Notes under the pieces: generated by a model
Database searches by the model: none
Told to the model about the DNA's origin: nothing
Seen by the model: the letters and a program-made list of their open reading frames with translations, nothing else
DNA from: Skeletonema tropicum
Lineage: Eukaryota > Bacillariophyta > Thalassiosirophyceae > Thalassiosirales > Thalassiosiraceae
NCBI GenBank assembly: GCA_037178625.1
Contig: CM074145.1
Span: 1,426,001-1,490,000, forward strand
Reading direction: 5' to 3'
Length of the DNA: 64,000 nt
Translations under genes and position numbers: made by a program
In this document: piece after piece, positions 53,591 to 64,000 of the stretch
How the letters are laid out: every line of letters starts with the position of its first letter
Numbering within the stretch: the first letter of the stretch is position 1

Positions 53591-56577
53591 ATGATTCGAT
53601 TGGCAGCAACGACCTCATTACGATCGACAGCATGTCGTCGTGTCTGCACCACTGCCCTTCGCTACACCACAGCAGCAGCAACAGCATCCTCCACGTCACT
53701 CTCCAATCCATCCACCCATCAAAATCGTTCAAATAATCACCTTCTTAATTCAAACAACAATATTCAACGGAGATGCCTCCACCTAACCCCCCGCGAACAA
53801 GACCACCTCCTCCTCCACAATGCCGGTCGTCTCGCTCAATATCGTCTCGCACGGGGACTCAAATTAAATGTCCCGGAGGCCAAGGCACTCATTGCCATGC
53901 AGATGATGGAGATGGTTCGCAATGGCAAGGCTGCCACCACCAACGGCACCACTACCACTGGCACTACGTCACTACTAACAAGAGAGGGGACAGTGTCCGA
54001 TCTAATGGCAATAGGGACACAACTCCTCGGACGTAATCAGGTATTACCCGGCGTACCGTCCATGGTACGTGAGGTACAAGTCGAGGCAACCTTTCCAGAT
54101 GGGACGAAATTATTAACAGTACATGATCCGATTGGGTTGGATGATGGGAATTTGGAATTGGCATTGGAGGGGAGTTTTTTACCTGTCCCGGATTTGAGTG
54201 TGTTTGGTGCTGTGAATTTTGATGGGGTTGTTGAGGGTGAGGGAGAAGGGGAGGAGGTGGATGTTGGTGATGGTGAGGGGGAACGTATTCCTGGACAGGT
54301 CATGGTGTCACCCACTCTACCACCGATTGAAATCAATTCGACGCCCGTTACTAATTTGAATGGACCACATTTGATTGAATTAGCGGTAACCAATACAGGT
54401 GACCGTCCCATCCAGGTAGGATCGCACTATCCATTTTTGGAAACCAATGCAGCACTCGTCTTTGATCGGAAATTATCCCTCGGAAGACGATTGAATGTTC
54501 CATCCGGGGCATCCGTCCGATTTGAACCGGGTGAACAAAAGACTGTCACATTGGTAAATATTGGAGGTGCACGGAATGTGGATTGTGGGAATCAACTTAG
54601 TGGGGGGGAGGTGGACACTGTTCAATGGGAGGATGTGGAACGTCGTATGGCCGATAAGGGTGGATTTGGACATGTCGATGCCGTGGAAGTTCCGGAGGGG
54701 AAGGCACATGTCATTCCTCGATCGGCCTATGCCGATGCCTATGGTCCCACTGTCGGAGATTGTGTCCGATTGGGTGATACATCGCTCATTGCACGTGTGC
54801 AAGCGGATCATACTACCTATGGAGATGAATGTAAATTCGGTGGAGGGAAGAGTTTACGTGAAGGAATGGGACAAATGACCAGTGTATCTGCCTCATTGGC
54901 ACTTGACACTGTCATCACCAATGCCATGATTATCGATGCCAAACTCGGAATCATCAAGGCTGACATTGGGATCAAGGGGAACAAAATTCACAATATTGGC
55001 AAGGCGGGTAATCCCGATACTCAGAATGGAGTAACATTAACTCCGGGGAAGGAAATGATTGTCGGTCCAACGACGGATGTGATTGCGGGGGAGAAGATGA
55101 TTGTTACGGCTGGGGGGATTGATGCGCATGTTCATTTTATTTGTCCGCAGCAGTGTGATGATGCTATTGCGAGTGGGTTGACTACCATGTATGGGGTGAG
55201 TTGATTTTGTAGATTTGTGCATGTGTGTGTGTGTGTGTTGTTTTGTGAAGTGGTGGAGACATTTCTTACATGACGTGTTTGAAACAATGTTCATTATCTT
55301 CATGCTAACAGGGAGGTACTGGTCCAAGTGCAGGAACATCTGCCACAACTTGCACACCCGGTCCAGGACATGTTGAGATGATGCTCCGAGCAGTGGACGA
55401 ACTGCCACTAAACTTTGGATTCAGTGGAAAGGGTAATACTTCCGATCCAAATACAAGTTTGACAGATGTATTGAGAAGTGGTGCGGCAGGATTCAAATTG
55501 CATGAGGATTGGGGTACAACACCATCTGCGATTGATGCGTGTTTGACATTTGCGGATGAACATGATGTTCAAATCACGATCCACACTGATACGTTGAATG
55601 AAAGTGGGTATGTTCATGATACTTTGCGGGCGGTGAAGGGACGAACAATTCATGCCTATCACACCGAAGGTGCTGGTGGGGGGCATGCACCGGATATTAT
55701 GAAGATTGTTACGGAGGAAAATGTGTTGCCGAGTTCGACCAATCCGACTCGACCTTTCACGAGGAACACAATCGATGAACATTTGGATATGCTCATGGTG
55801 TGTCATCATCTTGACCCTTCCATTCCAGAAGATGTTGCATTTGCAGAATCTCGTATCCGTCCCGAGACGATTGCCGCAGAAGACATCCTTCACGATCTTG
55901 GAGCATTGTCCATGATTTCCAGTGATTCACAGGCTATGGGACGTGTCGGTGAAGTCATTACTCGTACATGGCAAACGGCAGATAAGATGAAGAAGCAGCT
56001 AGGAACGCTTACTGAGGACGCAGCCAATACTCATCCAGATGGATCGGATGACAACGAGCGAATCTTGCGATATGTTGCGAAGTACACAATCAACCCTGCC
56101 ATTGCCCACGGAATGTCACATTTGATTGGTTCCATCGAATCTGGAAAGCTTGCCGATCTTGTGATCTGGAAACCAGCCACTTTTGGTGCCAAGCCTGAAA
56201 TGGTTATCAAGGGTGGTACCATTGCATGGGCACAGATGGGTGATCCTAACGCTAGTATCCCCACTCCTCAGCCTGTCTACATGAGACCCATGTTCGGCGC
56301 TCATTCTCGTGTGGCTGGTGGTGGAGGTGGAACATCCTTCGCCTTTGTATCCCAAATGGCAGCCGAAGATGGAATTGGAGAACGATTGGGTCTCGGAAAG
56401 GAGGTGGCTCCCGTGGTAGGAACTCGGCATATTGGTAAAGCTGATATGATCCGCAATGTTGCAACACCCGATATTAGTATCAATCCTGAAACGTTTGAGG
56501 TTATTGCGGATGGGAAGAGGTTGTGGTGCGATCCATTGGAAAAGATTCCTCTCGCACAAAGATTCTTCCTCTTTTAG
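53591..56577 (+). CDS. Urease (fused gamma-beta-alpha)
   Basis: Exons 53591-55195 and 55312-56577 with a 116 bp intron (GTGAGT...ACAG) inside GGGTGP; 956 residues. Urease hydrolyses urea to ammonia and carbamate using two nickel ions. An Arg/Ser/Thr-rich presequence ([18 protein letters not shown]) suggests mitochondrial import. The gamma part starts at [15 protein letters not shown] and the beta part at [25 protein letters not shown]. An acidic linker ([17 protein letters not shown]) lies between them. The alpha part has all key residues: HVH (about 513-515), carbamylated Lys in GFKLHEDWG (about 597), His in [10 protein letters not shown] and [12 protein letters not shown], flap Cys-His in MVCHHLD, and Asp in [10 protein letters not shown]. 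Diatoms use urease with their urea cycle and for growth on urea. Accessory Ni-loading genes are not in the window. Confidence 0.97.
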
Positions 56578-57115
56578 AGTTGTTTAGAGTGGATGGGGAT
56601 ATGTTTTTTATGTAGCGAAACAAGATGATTTGGATATAGTGTAACAGAAATAATACTTAATGCAGCGAAATTTAGATATTGCATCTGCTATGAATATCGA
56701 ATTGATTCAAAGGTTTCGTTCCGAAGGACAAGTGTGTACTCACGAAGTACTTAAGTACTTCTTAAGTATATACTTCTACATGAGTATTCCTTTTGCCTTA
56801 TATTTGTACCGGGAAGAAGGACAGAAACGTGTACCGTATGTAAATGTGGTACTAATTCCTGTCGTGCGATGAAATCGCAAAACGGGATAAGTAGCTGCAT
56901 CAATCAAGCCAGCCTTCTTCACAAGATTGACAAATTTTTGTCGTGTCTTGTGCTTGTCGTGAACATGGTTCTGGAAGCGGGAACTCATTTCACTTTTTCT
57001 TCAGTAGAGCACGGAGTAGAGAGAGAAGTATAGTACTTGAGGGCAAGAGCAAGAGAAAATCAACCGAAACGTGTCGTGTACATACCTCGACATCAAGTCC
57101 ATCACTAGTCTTATA
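56578..57115. other. Intergenic with a possible LINE-tail trace
   Basis: No gene seen. GTGTAACAGAAATAATACTT at 56640 resembles the dispersed tail core but is diverged. A palindrome-like CTTAAGTACTTCTTAAG lies at about 56750. Confidence 0.4.
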
Positions 57116-57862
57116 ATGTTTTCGACATACATTAAACAAATGACCTTCCAGCACCCAAACCGTGGATCATATCATCCATCTATTTCATTCATGCCAGTCA
57201 GCTCTGTAAAGACAAAGAATATTGGTGCGCAGCCCGTGAAATCAGCGTTCAAGTCAATCAGCTCTTCAAAGAAAAGAGTAACAATGAACTCGACGGTATC
57301 GGTGCATGAATTTATTGCAAAGCCCACGACTAAAGAGGAGAAATCAGATCTTTACTACACTAAAGATGACTACAATATGAACATTCTCGAAGTCAAGGCA
57401 ATCGCTCTTACTCATCAGCAACCCCAGTTAAGCAATGACAGTAATAGTTGCAACAGTAATAACTGCTTGGTTGCTGCCGAAGCTGATGGCTTCCTCCGAG
57501 GTATTGAGTCTCACCTCTATCCACAGAGATTCCAAAATAGATTAGTTGCACGGAGGGCTTTGATCAAGTATCAAACTCATTTGCAGACGAATTATATCGG
57601 TATTACACCAGACCAACAGGCAAAAGCAATGAGGACTGCCAGTGAAAAGTTGAGCGCCTGGTCGCATTTGGTGGCACAAGAGACGGCTCGTCTCGACTCT
57701 ATTCGTGCGTATGATGCGGATTACTTGATCCCGTTAGAGTGTTCCCCGATAGAATTCTGTTCCTATCCAGAATTTACTTTTCAGAGGAGAGAATCGGTTC
57801 AAGAAGTCAAGAGAGTTATTGCAAAGGGTCCGCCTCGCCCATTGAAGAAAGTGAGAGCTTAG
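57116..57862 (+). CDS. Unknown protein of a diatom-type family (EADGFLRGIES motif)
   Basis: 248 residues from ATG 57116. The pattern is one I associate with a large uncharacterised diatom family. It has a basic N-terminus with KRVTMNSTVSVHEFI, then YYTKDDYNMNILEVKAIA, EADGFLRGIESHLYPQRFQNRLVARRALIKYQTHL, and a helix with an Ala-rich, Gln-rich segment (AMRTASEKLSAWSHLVAQETA). The C-terminus is basic (PRPLKKVRA). There is no signal peptide or membrane span. Function unknown; the basic ends leave nuclear localisation possible. Confidence 0.7.
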   Translation: MFSTYIKQMTFQHPNRGSYHPSISFMPVSSVKTKNIGAQPVKSAFKSISSSKKRVTMNSTVSVHEFIAKPTTKEEKSDLYYTKDDYNMNILEVKAIALTHQQPQLSNDSNSCNSNNCLVAAEADGFLRGIESHLYPQRFQNRLVARRALIKYQTHLQTNYIGITPDQQAKAMRTASEKLSAWSHLVAQETARLDSIRAYDADYLIPLECSPIEFCSYPEFTFQRRESVQEVKRVIAKGPPRPLKKVRA

Positions 57863-58025
57863 GCTTACTTAGCAGCTGTAGAATTTCGGGCAGAAGCTTG
57901 TGACAAGAGCTCACAAGAGTCGCTTTACCATAGTGGAGCTTATGTAAGAATTGATAAAATTGATAGATAAATGAATATTTATAAGCCTTCACGACTTTGC
58001 TCTTAGTGAAGCAAAAGGATGGAAT

Positions 58026-60848
58026 CTATTCACTCTTCCTCCATTTTTTCCTAACCAGCATGACGTCTTCTGAGGGTAGAAGACGCTTAGCGAGCTCAAT
58101 AGGATCCAAATTGCCCAGCAGAAGCTCGCGCACAGTCTCCAGAGGAACAAAGTCAGGGTCATGCTTCACATCAGAGTCCACAGGAGAAAATTGCGTGTCG
58201 CTACGCTTCTCCTTCTTTGTGTACAAATCTCTCAAGCTGAGAGAGACATTGAGATTTAGGAGTTCATTTGAGAGAGAATTTTCTTCTTCTGATAGATTGC
58301 CCGCCACGACTTGTATATCTGGATCGGGGAAAAGGCATTCTTCCGTGCTTCCGTCATCGTACTTGATCGTAATCTTGCTTTGGTGCGCGACTGGTGTGTC
58401 CATGTTTCCAGAGGAGTAAAAATTCATTTGATGCGACAGATCAGAAGATGATGGGTGTGCGGCATTAGCTACTGCGTTGGCAAGTCCATCGATATCCATG
58501 GCGGCTGCCATATCTTGAAGCTCTGACGAGATACTTGTGATCGTACCCCCATAGAACGTGTAGCCACCATTGTCGCCTTCAAATCGAACGCGGACCCTCA
58601 TGCCAACTTCTGGAGAATCGCTCCATGTAGATCCTTCTGTGCTAGTGTCTCCACTCTCCATACTGCATTCAATACTCTCTTCCTGTTCCATTGCCAAAGC
58701 TACATCGCACAAGCTAATCAATGCATATGCATCTGTCCCAGTTGTCATCTTTTGGACTCCTGTACCATTGCCAGTCTGATGAACAAACTGCTTTTCAGTA
58801 CTCAACTCATCATCTCTTTCTTTTCTCTTGCGTGCTCGTTCTAGAAAGTTCCATCGATTCTTTACGTCCATGTCGCTGCGCCATGGCATCTTATTATGGA
58901 TTTTGCTCCACTTAGTTCCCATCGTCTCCACCAGCCGATCCAGCAATATATCTTCTTCGGGCGTGAACTCTTCCCTATTCAGCCCAGGCTGTACTTGATA
59001 CATCCAACGTTCTACATGTGTCGAAATAAAGGTGAAAAGGCCAATGATGAATATCAATATATTTGAAGAAAAACTAGGTAAGATAAACCTGATTCACTCA
59101 CCTCTGCACTGCTTCCCACTACGCCCTGGTATATTGGTGGAAACCTCCGGCCATCTAATTCGTCGATTTGATGATGTAAATCCTTCCACCAATTGTCGCA
59201 ACTGGATATCTTCCGCTTCCGACCAGGCCTGCCTGGATTGCTTCTTTGACTTGGGGGCGGCTTGCAAACTAAAGTTATCCTTAGGTAATAAAATTTTGAC
59301 TTTCTTCTGCTTGGGCAGTCTCTCAGACTTCTTCTTCGTACTATTGGCGTCTCTAGAGCGGTAAATATGCAAAATCTTTACATCTATATCATCATTTCCG
59401 TCTTGGTCATTCCTTGAATGCAAAACACCCCTAGTGTCTACATTGTAGTCATGACTTCCAGTCTTTGGGGTCATGTAACGTGTGGTGTATTCGGTTCCTG
59501 TATGTGGCCCAGTCATTGTCCACCTACACTCACACATGCTGGATAGATCATACTCTGTGAGTTTTCGATAGGATAGAGCAGGAGGGATTCGTACATTAGG
59601 ACGAAGAAGTAGGTATGTCCCTTCTACAAAGAACAGTGAAGATTATGTGAGAAGTGAGAAGTTAAGACACATAAATGCAGACACTGAACATGTATTCCTT
59701 TCACAAGCAATGGACTTACCTGAGTATTGAAGAAATGGAGGCGAAATCGTTTTTTCTTCGTCCGGAAGAATCATGATATTGAAATCATGTTTACACCCGT
59801 CATTAGAGTCAAGACTCGCAAAGATTTCTCCGATGACATCAGTAGTGAGGCTGTGCTTGTGGTGACACTGCTTCTTACGGTTTTGCTCTAGGTGAGTGTC
59901 GGATGAGGCACGATTAGAAAAACAATTTGGAATGTCCAAATGTTGTGGCTGAAGTGTGGGAGGCGTTGGTGTGACTGAGCATGGGGAGCGATCTTCGCTG
60001 GAGGGATTCTGCTCCGTCTCCGTCTTCAAACTCTTCCATTGATTCAACAGCGCCGAGGGATCTACCACCTCTCCGCTCCCTGAAATCTTCTGCTGCAGAT
60101 ACTCTACACAAACGTGCAACAATTCTGCTTCATTCCTCCCAAATAGTTTGATGTAATGTTGGGCATCTGGATTCACATCCTCACGTAACGCTTGTGATAT
60201 CTTCTTCTTCGCCTGCTCATCGCCCACATCATACCATGTCCCTCCATCCAGTCCATCTGTCTTCTCCTCTTCTATCGAACTCTGCTCTTTCACATTCTGC
60301 TTCAAGAATCGACCAGGTGGATCCAACTTCCTCCACAACGATACGAAATCCATGGCAATCTTGGACTTCTCATTACGTAGCGCATGCGAATACTTCGATT
60401 TCAGACTTTCAACAATGTACCGATATTTTTTATTGCCAATGTGGGCATTGGTATCACCTCCTCGGCCATACATGATGTCGTTTGGTCCTGGTTGGGTAAT
60501 CATATTTTCAGTCGAGAAGGAAGGATCGCTCTTGGACGATGATGATGCATCATCAGAAATTTTGCGCCTCTTTTTGGTACTTGCCAACATCATCTCTGTG
60601 GCGTCCTCATCAGGTGATCTAATGGCAGATAGACGACTTTTATTACTGCGGCGTGGAATTGCGCTCGTTGTAGAATCTTTCATCTCGTCTTCGTCGGAGG
60701 TGAAGGTAAAGACGTCTCGTTGATCTGTTGACACGCCGGGGAGGACGGCAGCGCTGATGGGTGATCTTGGGCGGAGAAGTGACCGAGCGATTGCTCCTCC
60801 ACCACTATCGGAAGATTCCTCTGAGCTAGATCGTGTTATCAATGGCAT
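58026..60848 (-). CDS. DUF6824 - two-repeat MYB - Tudor-like regulator
   Basis: Three exons on the minus strand: 60848-59720, 59623-59102 and 59011-58026. Introns are GTAAGT...TGTAG and GTGAGT...TGTAG; total 2637 nt, 878 residues, in frame throughout. Residues about 118-223 are a DUF6824-type domain: PNDIMYGRGGDTNAHIGN, IAMDFVSLWRKLDPPGRFL, WYDVGDEQAKKKISQALRE. Residues about 507-615 are two MYB repeats: RQAWSEAEDIQLRQLVEGF ... RWPEVSTNIPGRSGKQCRERW, then FTPEEDILLDRLVETMGTKW ... DVKNRWNFLERARKR. Later VRVRFEGDNGGYTFYGGTI plus ITIKYDDGSTEECLFPD fits a Tudor-like barrel. A nuclear DNA- and possibly chromatin-binding role is inferred. The alternative is two adjacent genes (59643-60848 and 58026-59537), but the splice sites and shared phase favour one. 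Confidence 0.8.
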
Positions 60849-61883
60849 GGTGGAATAGTTCTTTTCCTTCAATTGTACAGTGTCAGTTATTACTTTGTTA
60901 CTCAACAGAATTCTCGAGTCATGGTGCGGAGCTTCAAGCTTCACTAACTCTACTCTTCACTCCCATCTGCGACTAGCGACTGAAGTGGGCCATATCCGTG
61001 ACTGAACGCCCCACAAAGATTCATTCGTAGACGCTTTGCCCTACCACCAGATGATATTCCACCTCAATATACCTTTATACAATAATACAAAGCTTCTCTT
61101 GATGCACGGAAAGCCAAGACTTTACACCATCCTACACGTCGGGCTCCATGTCCAAGCTTCAATGCATTTCGTGAATCTCTAGAATGTAAATGTAAAATGT
61201 CACAGTCGCAGTCATTGTGATTGTGCGTGTTCAACTTCGGCCTCAATACAGTATTGAAGACCTCCGCCCTTGACCAATGCATAAAGGTAACTTGGTCCTT
61301 GTCCAGGTCGTAGCTTCAACTGGGGTCGAATGCACTAAAACGCTAGTCGTGTAATTTGAACCTCACAGTAACGGTACTGTAGCTAGTCCATCGCATTCCA
61401 ACGCTGCCGTTGATAACTCAGACCTTTCTACCTTTAGCCTCATTAGAGTGAAATATCTATCTACATGTCGACCACATGCGATCAGGGTCGTCTATCTCTC
61501 GGCCAGATTAAGTTGCGTATCTGTAGCTATCATTTGACCTCTAAAGTAGTTGCAAAGTAGTTGCACATCTCCAACTACTATTCATTGTTTCTCCCATTTC
61601 AGTGAACTTCATCGCCTTCATAATTACTTAATTCAACTAAGATCCCAACAATCTCCAAACACAATACATTGCACCTCCCAGACACATATGACATCTACGT
61701 TCTTACTTACGATCCGCTCCCACGAGTGTACGAGAATTCAGAAAATGGCGGGATCCATCTTTCGAAATAATAACCTACGATACCACAAAAAATTCTGCCT
61801 TCATCCAAGATCCAAGCCTTTGCTTGATCCCACTTCTCTCTACCACTACTGCTCTGTTGGAAGGACCATCCCCACGGCTAATA
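60849..61883. promoter_or_regulatory. Divergent intergenic region; its right half recurs at the window end
   Basis: It lies between the minus-strand regulator and the RING-CH gene. From about 61372 to 61745 it matches 63556-64000 in order: TACTGTAGCTAG/TACTGTAGCTGTAG, GACCTTTCTACCT/GACCTTTTTACCT, CATGTCGACCACAT/CGTGTCGACCACGT, CATTGTTTCTCCCATTTCAG, and CCCACGAGTGTACGAGAATT near the end. No open frame is credible. Confidence 0.6.
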
Positions 61884-63222
61884 ATGAGCAGCCCATCTTC
61901 ATCGCCCTCTGAAACACCTTCCTGCACGCCGCCCGACGGAGCGTCGTGCTGGATCTGCCTCGAAGAAGAGCCGGACGATTCGGGAGCGCCGCTTGTCCGA
62001 GATTGCTCCTGCCGTGGACACAGCGGCTTTGCTCATGTGCCCTGCCTCATCCAATACGCCGTGAATAAGAGTAGGAATTTTGTCGAGAGTAGAGCACACA
62101 CCACCCACATCGCAACGGATTTATTTGACGAAAGATTCTTTGAGCAATGTCCCAACTGTAAGCAATCATTTCAGGGAGGCATTCTCCACGACATGATTAA
62201 AGCACAGTTGTCTTTTATTGAGAGGGAGTTCAAGGAGATGCACCTGGAGCATCTGGTCGCACTGATAAGAAGGATAAGTGTCCTCGATAAAAGCGGTGAG
62301 GCAGGTAGGATCGGAGGTGAAGGGATTTGTGACAAGATTCTTACCCTCATTGAGGAAATGGAGATGAATAGTGATTCTACAGTGACTGTCATGGCACTGT
62401 TTAATGCATACAATAGTATTGGTTCTTTCAGATTCATTGTGGGCACTAAGCAATCTCTCGAAAAGGCCAAGTGTTACTGGAAGAAAGCGATAGATGTCAT
62501 CAAAATAAGGGGAGCGTGAGTTGCAACATTATGTCAACTTCATTGAGAACAAACTTGCTAAAGTTGAAGCGAGGCTCAACGGCCACAGCATTTCAAAGAC
62601 ACAGACACTGGAGAGGGATTTGAGCTGTGCACGAGCAGGTTATAATCATCTCCGAAGCCGTTGCGAAACAGACGTGAAAACGATACGTGCGGGTATATCC
62701 TTTGCGAAAAAGCTGTTCAATGCAAGTCATACGATCGAAGCTCAGCGTTTACTCGATGAGTTGGTAGTCACAAGTCGCCGCGTCCACGGATCAAGTCATG
62801 AACAGACTAAAAATGCCGTTTCGTTGTGGAAACGTTTGAATTTACGATACGTTCTTCTTTGTCAACATCCTTTCCAAGCATTGAGGTATGAGAATGATCG
62901 AAACGTTTACGTCGTGAATGGTCCAGTATCCCCGGAATATTTACCTGATGGGTCTACGAATTTGGACGATAAGAAGACGTTCTCCATTCCAAGTACAGAA
63001 TTTGCTTTTTTAGGCGGAATACCAGTAATGCTCCACGGCCACGGGTTGAAGAAGGCTGCCCATCTCAATGGTGAAATTGGGGACGTAAGAGAATATTGCA
63101 ATCTCAGTCATCGCTGGGTGGTGCATTTAGAAGACAAAGCTCTGAAGCCCGTCAAAGTCAAGCATGAGAATATGCGCATCGTCTTTGATCTACCCGATCC
63201 AAAGAATCTTGATCTTGTCTGA
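61884..63222 (+). pseudogene. RING-CH (RINGv) protein gene with a single-base frameshift
   Basis: ATG 61884 opens 211 codons. Near the N-terminus is a RING-CH finger: CWICLEEEPDDSG, DCSCRGHSGFAHVPCL and, after an insertion, QCPNCKQSF. RING-CH proteins are usually membrane-linked E3 ubiquitin ligases, but no membrane span is seen here. After AKCYWKKAIDVIK the frame meets TGA at 62517. The following frame (from 62521, one base off) continues with a helical repeat-like part (KLFNASHTIEAQRLLDELVVTSRRV) and ends at 63222. The shift lies at the GGGG run of 62508-62516. Either one base is miscalled or the gene is newly broken. Intact length would be about 445 residues. Confidence 0.7.
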
Positions 63223-63555
63223 AACTTGCTTGAATTTGATAATAAAGAATGATGAAGCATATTTTCTTCTACTACTTCTACATTGTGTCTAATCAGATCT
63301 TCATATACTCCCCCTACCGGAAATTCTTCCCATACGCCCCAAAGAATCTTATCTGAAAGCGAAGGCGAAGATAGCTGCGTCTTGGGTGACTGCAGTCGTT
63401 TATCCAGCACGCATCACCTTAATTCTCTAGCTCTAGACGACCCAACACTCCTTATTCAAACACATCTTGCATCATTCTTCAGACTTCAGTTCTTCCCTAT
63501 TGAATCTCCTGGCCAGATAAGCTCCACTGCGGGCCGTCTCTATCCGTGTGAACCG
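63223..63555. other. 3' flank of the RING-CH gene, no gene seen
   Basis: CCAAAGAATCTT of the gene's last codons recurs at about 63340 (CCCAAAGAATCTTATCTG), a possible trace of local duplication. Otherwise nothing recognised. Confidence 0.4.
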
Positions 63556-64000
63556 CACGTACTGTAGCTGTAGCCAGTCTATCGTATTCTTCCAATGCTG
63601 CCTTTGATTATTCAGAGACCTTTTTACCTCTACCCTTGTAAGCAAACTATCCATCTGAGTAGAGAAGTAGCCAACGTGTCGACCACGTACATACCTACAA
63701 GGCCCTCTATCTCTCGTCTTGGTCACTTAAGTTGCGCATCTGTAGAGTATTTATTACATAGTGTATTTGATCTCTAAAATAGAAGTAGTTACACATCTCC
63801 AACAACTCTCTCATTGTTTCTCCCATTTCAGCCAACTTTGCTTTGATTCAATAGATAGCTCTCATATGGGAAATCAAGACACACTAGCAACTCCCACTGT
63901 TACACAACTGTGTTAAATCCGTGGTACTTAGCATGGACATTAGTATCTCTAGAGAGATAGAGATAGACCTTCTCCCACGACTTTACGAGAAATCAGAAAA
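63556..64000 (+). repeat. Second copy of the RING-CH upstream region
   Basis: Diverged direct repeat of about 61372-61745, ending with CTCCCACGACTTTACGAG then AAATCAGAAAA, where the first copy has TCCCACGAGTGTACGAGAA then TTCAGAAAATGG. In the first copy the RING-CH ATG follows about 140 bp later. A tandem paralogue is therefore expected just beyond position 64000. Confidence 0.65.

Noticed and set aside
59643..60848. DUF6824 gene as an independent single-exon gene ending at 59643
   Set aside because: The frame from 59720 to 59643 looks like intron read-through: a GTAAGT donor follows at 59719, and the next exon joins in frame with the MYB ORF without any stop.

Overview
The window looks like nuclear DNA of a diatom, probably a centric one. 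The support is family-level: heat-shock-factor transcription factors, a DUF6824-type regulator, a secreted Ser/Gly/Lys-rich silaffin-like protein, a gamma-beta-alpha fused urease with an N-terminal presequence, short spliceosomal introns (81 to 120 bp where I could place them), and many transposable elements. Genus and species cannot be read from the sequence.

The left 60 percent is dominated by a direct repeat of a six-gene block. Copy A is about 629-14257 and copy B about 22057-38398. Gene order in both is: permuted papain-fold-like protein (+), silaffin-like secreted protein (-), F-box-like protein (+), signal-peptide/C-terminal-TM protein (-), heat shock factor (+), ankyrin protein (+). 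Aligned coding parts differ by only a few residues per protein, yet the copies have different breaks. Copy A carries frameshifts in the first three genes and copy B a frameshift in the CAG tract of the ankyrin gene. They also have different insertions. Copy A has a 680 bp inverted-repeat element and a 1.24 kb LINE fragment. Copy B has a 3 kb Mutator-like element holding two hAT-like elements, an inverted-repeat element holding a TRIM retrotransposon, and a poly(A) retroposon. This is either a recent segmental duplication or two haplotypes assembled in tandem.

Between the copies (14258-22056) lies transposon-derived DNA: a PIF1/Helitron-type helicase remnant, a 152 bp minisatellite, a 3.6 kb element with an ISL2EU-like DDE transposase and a divergent SWIM zinc-finger gene, a 5'-truncated LINE end, and a transposon ORF cut off at the start of copy B.

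To the right come mostly single-copy genes and more elements. There is a Cys-loop pentameric ligand-gated ion channel (38558-40633). An LTR retrotransposon coding only for Gag-protease (42025-46975) has a second TRIM inserted in its 5' LTR. A solo LTR, a class C (GABA-B-like) GPCR (48655-51614), a decayed retroelement, urease (53591-56577) and a small diatom-type protein of unknown function (57116-57862) follow. Next is a three-exon gene joining DUF6824, two MYB repeats and a Tudor-like segment (58026-60848). Last is a frameshifted RING-CH gene (61884-63222), whose upstream region recurs at the window edge, suggesting a tandem paralogue just outside. I saw no operon-like logic; the block genes are interleaved on both strands.
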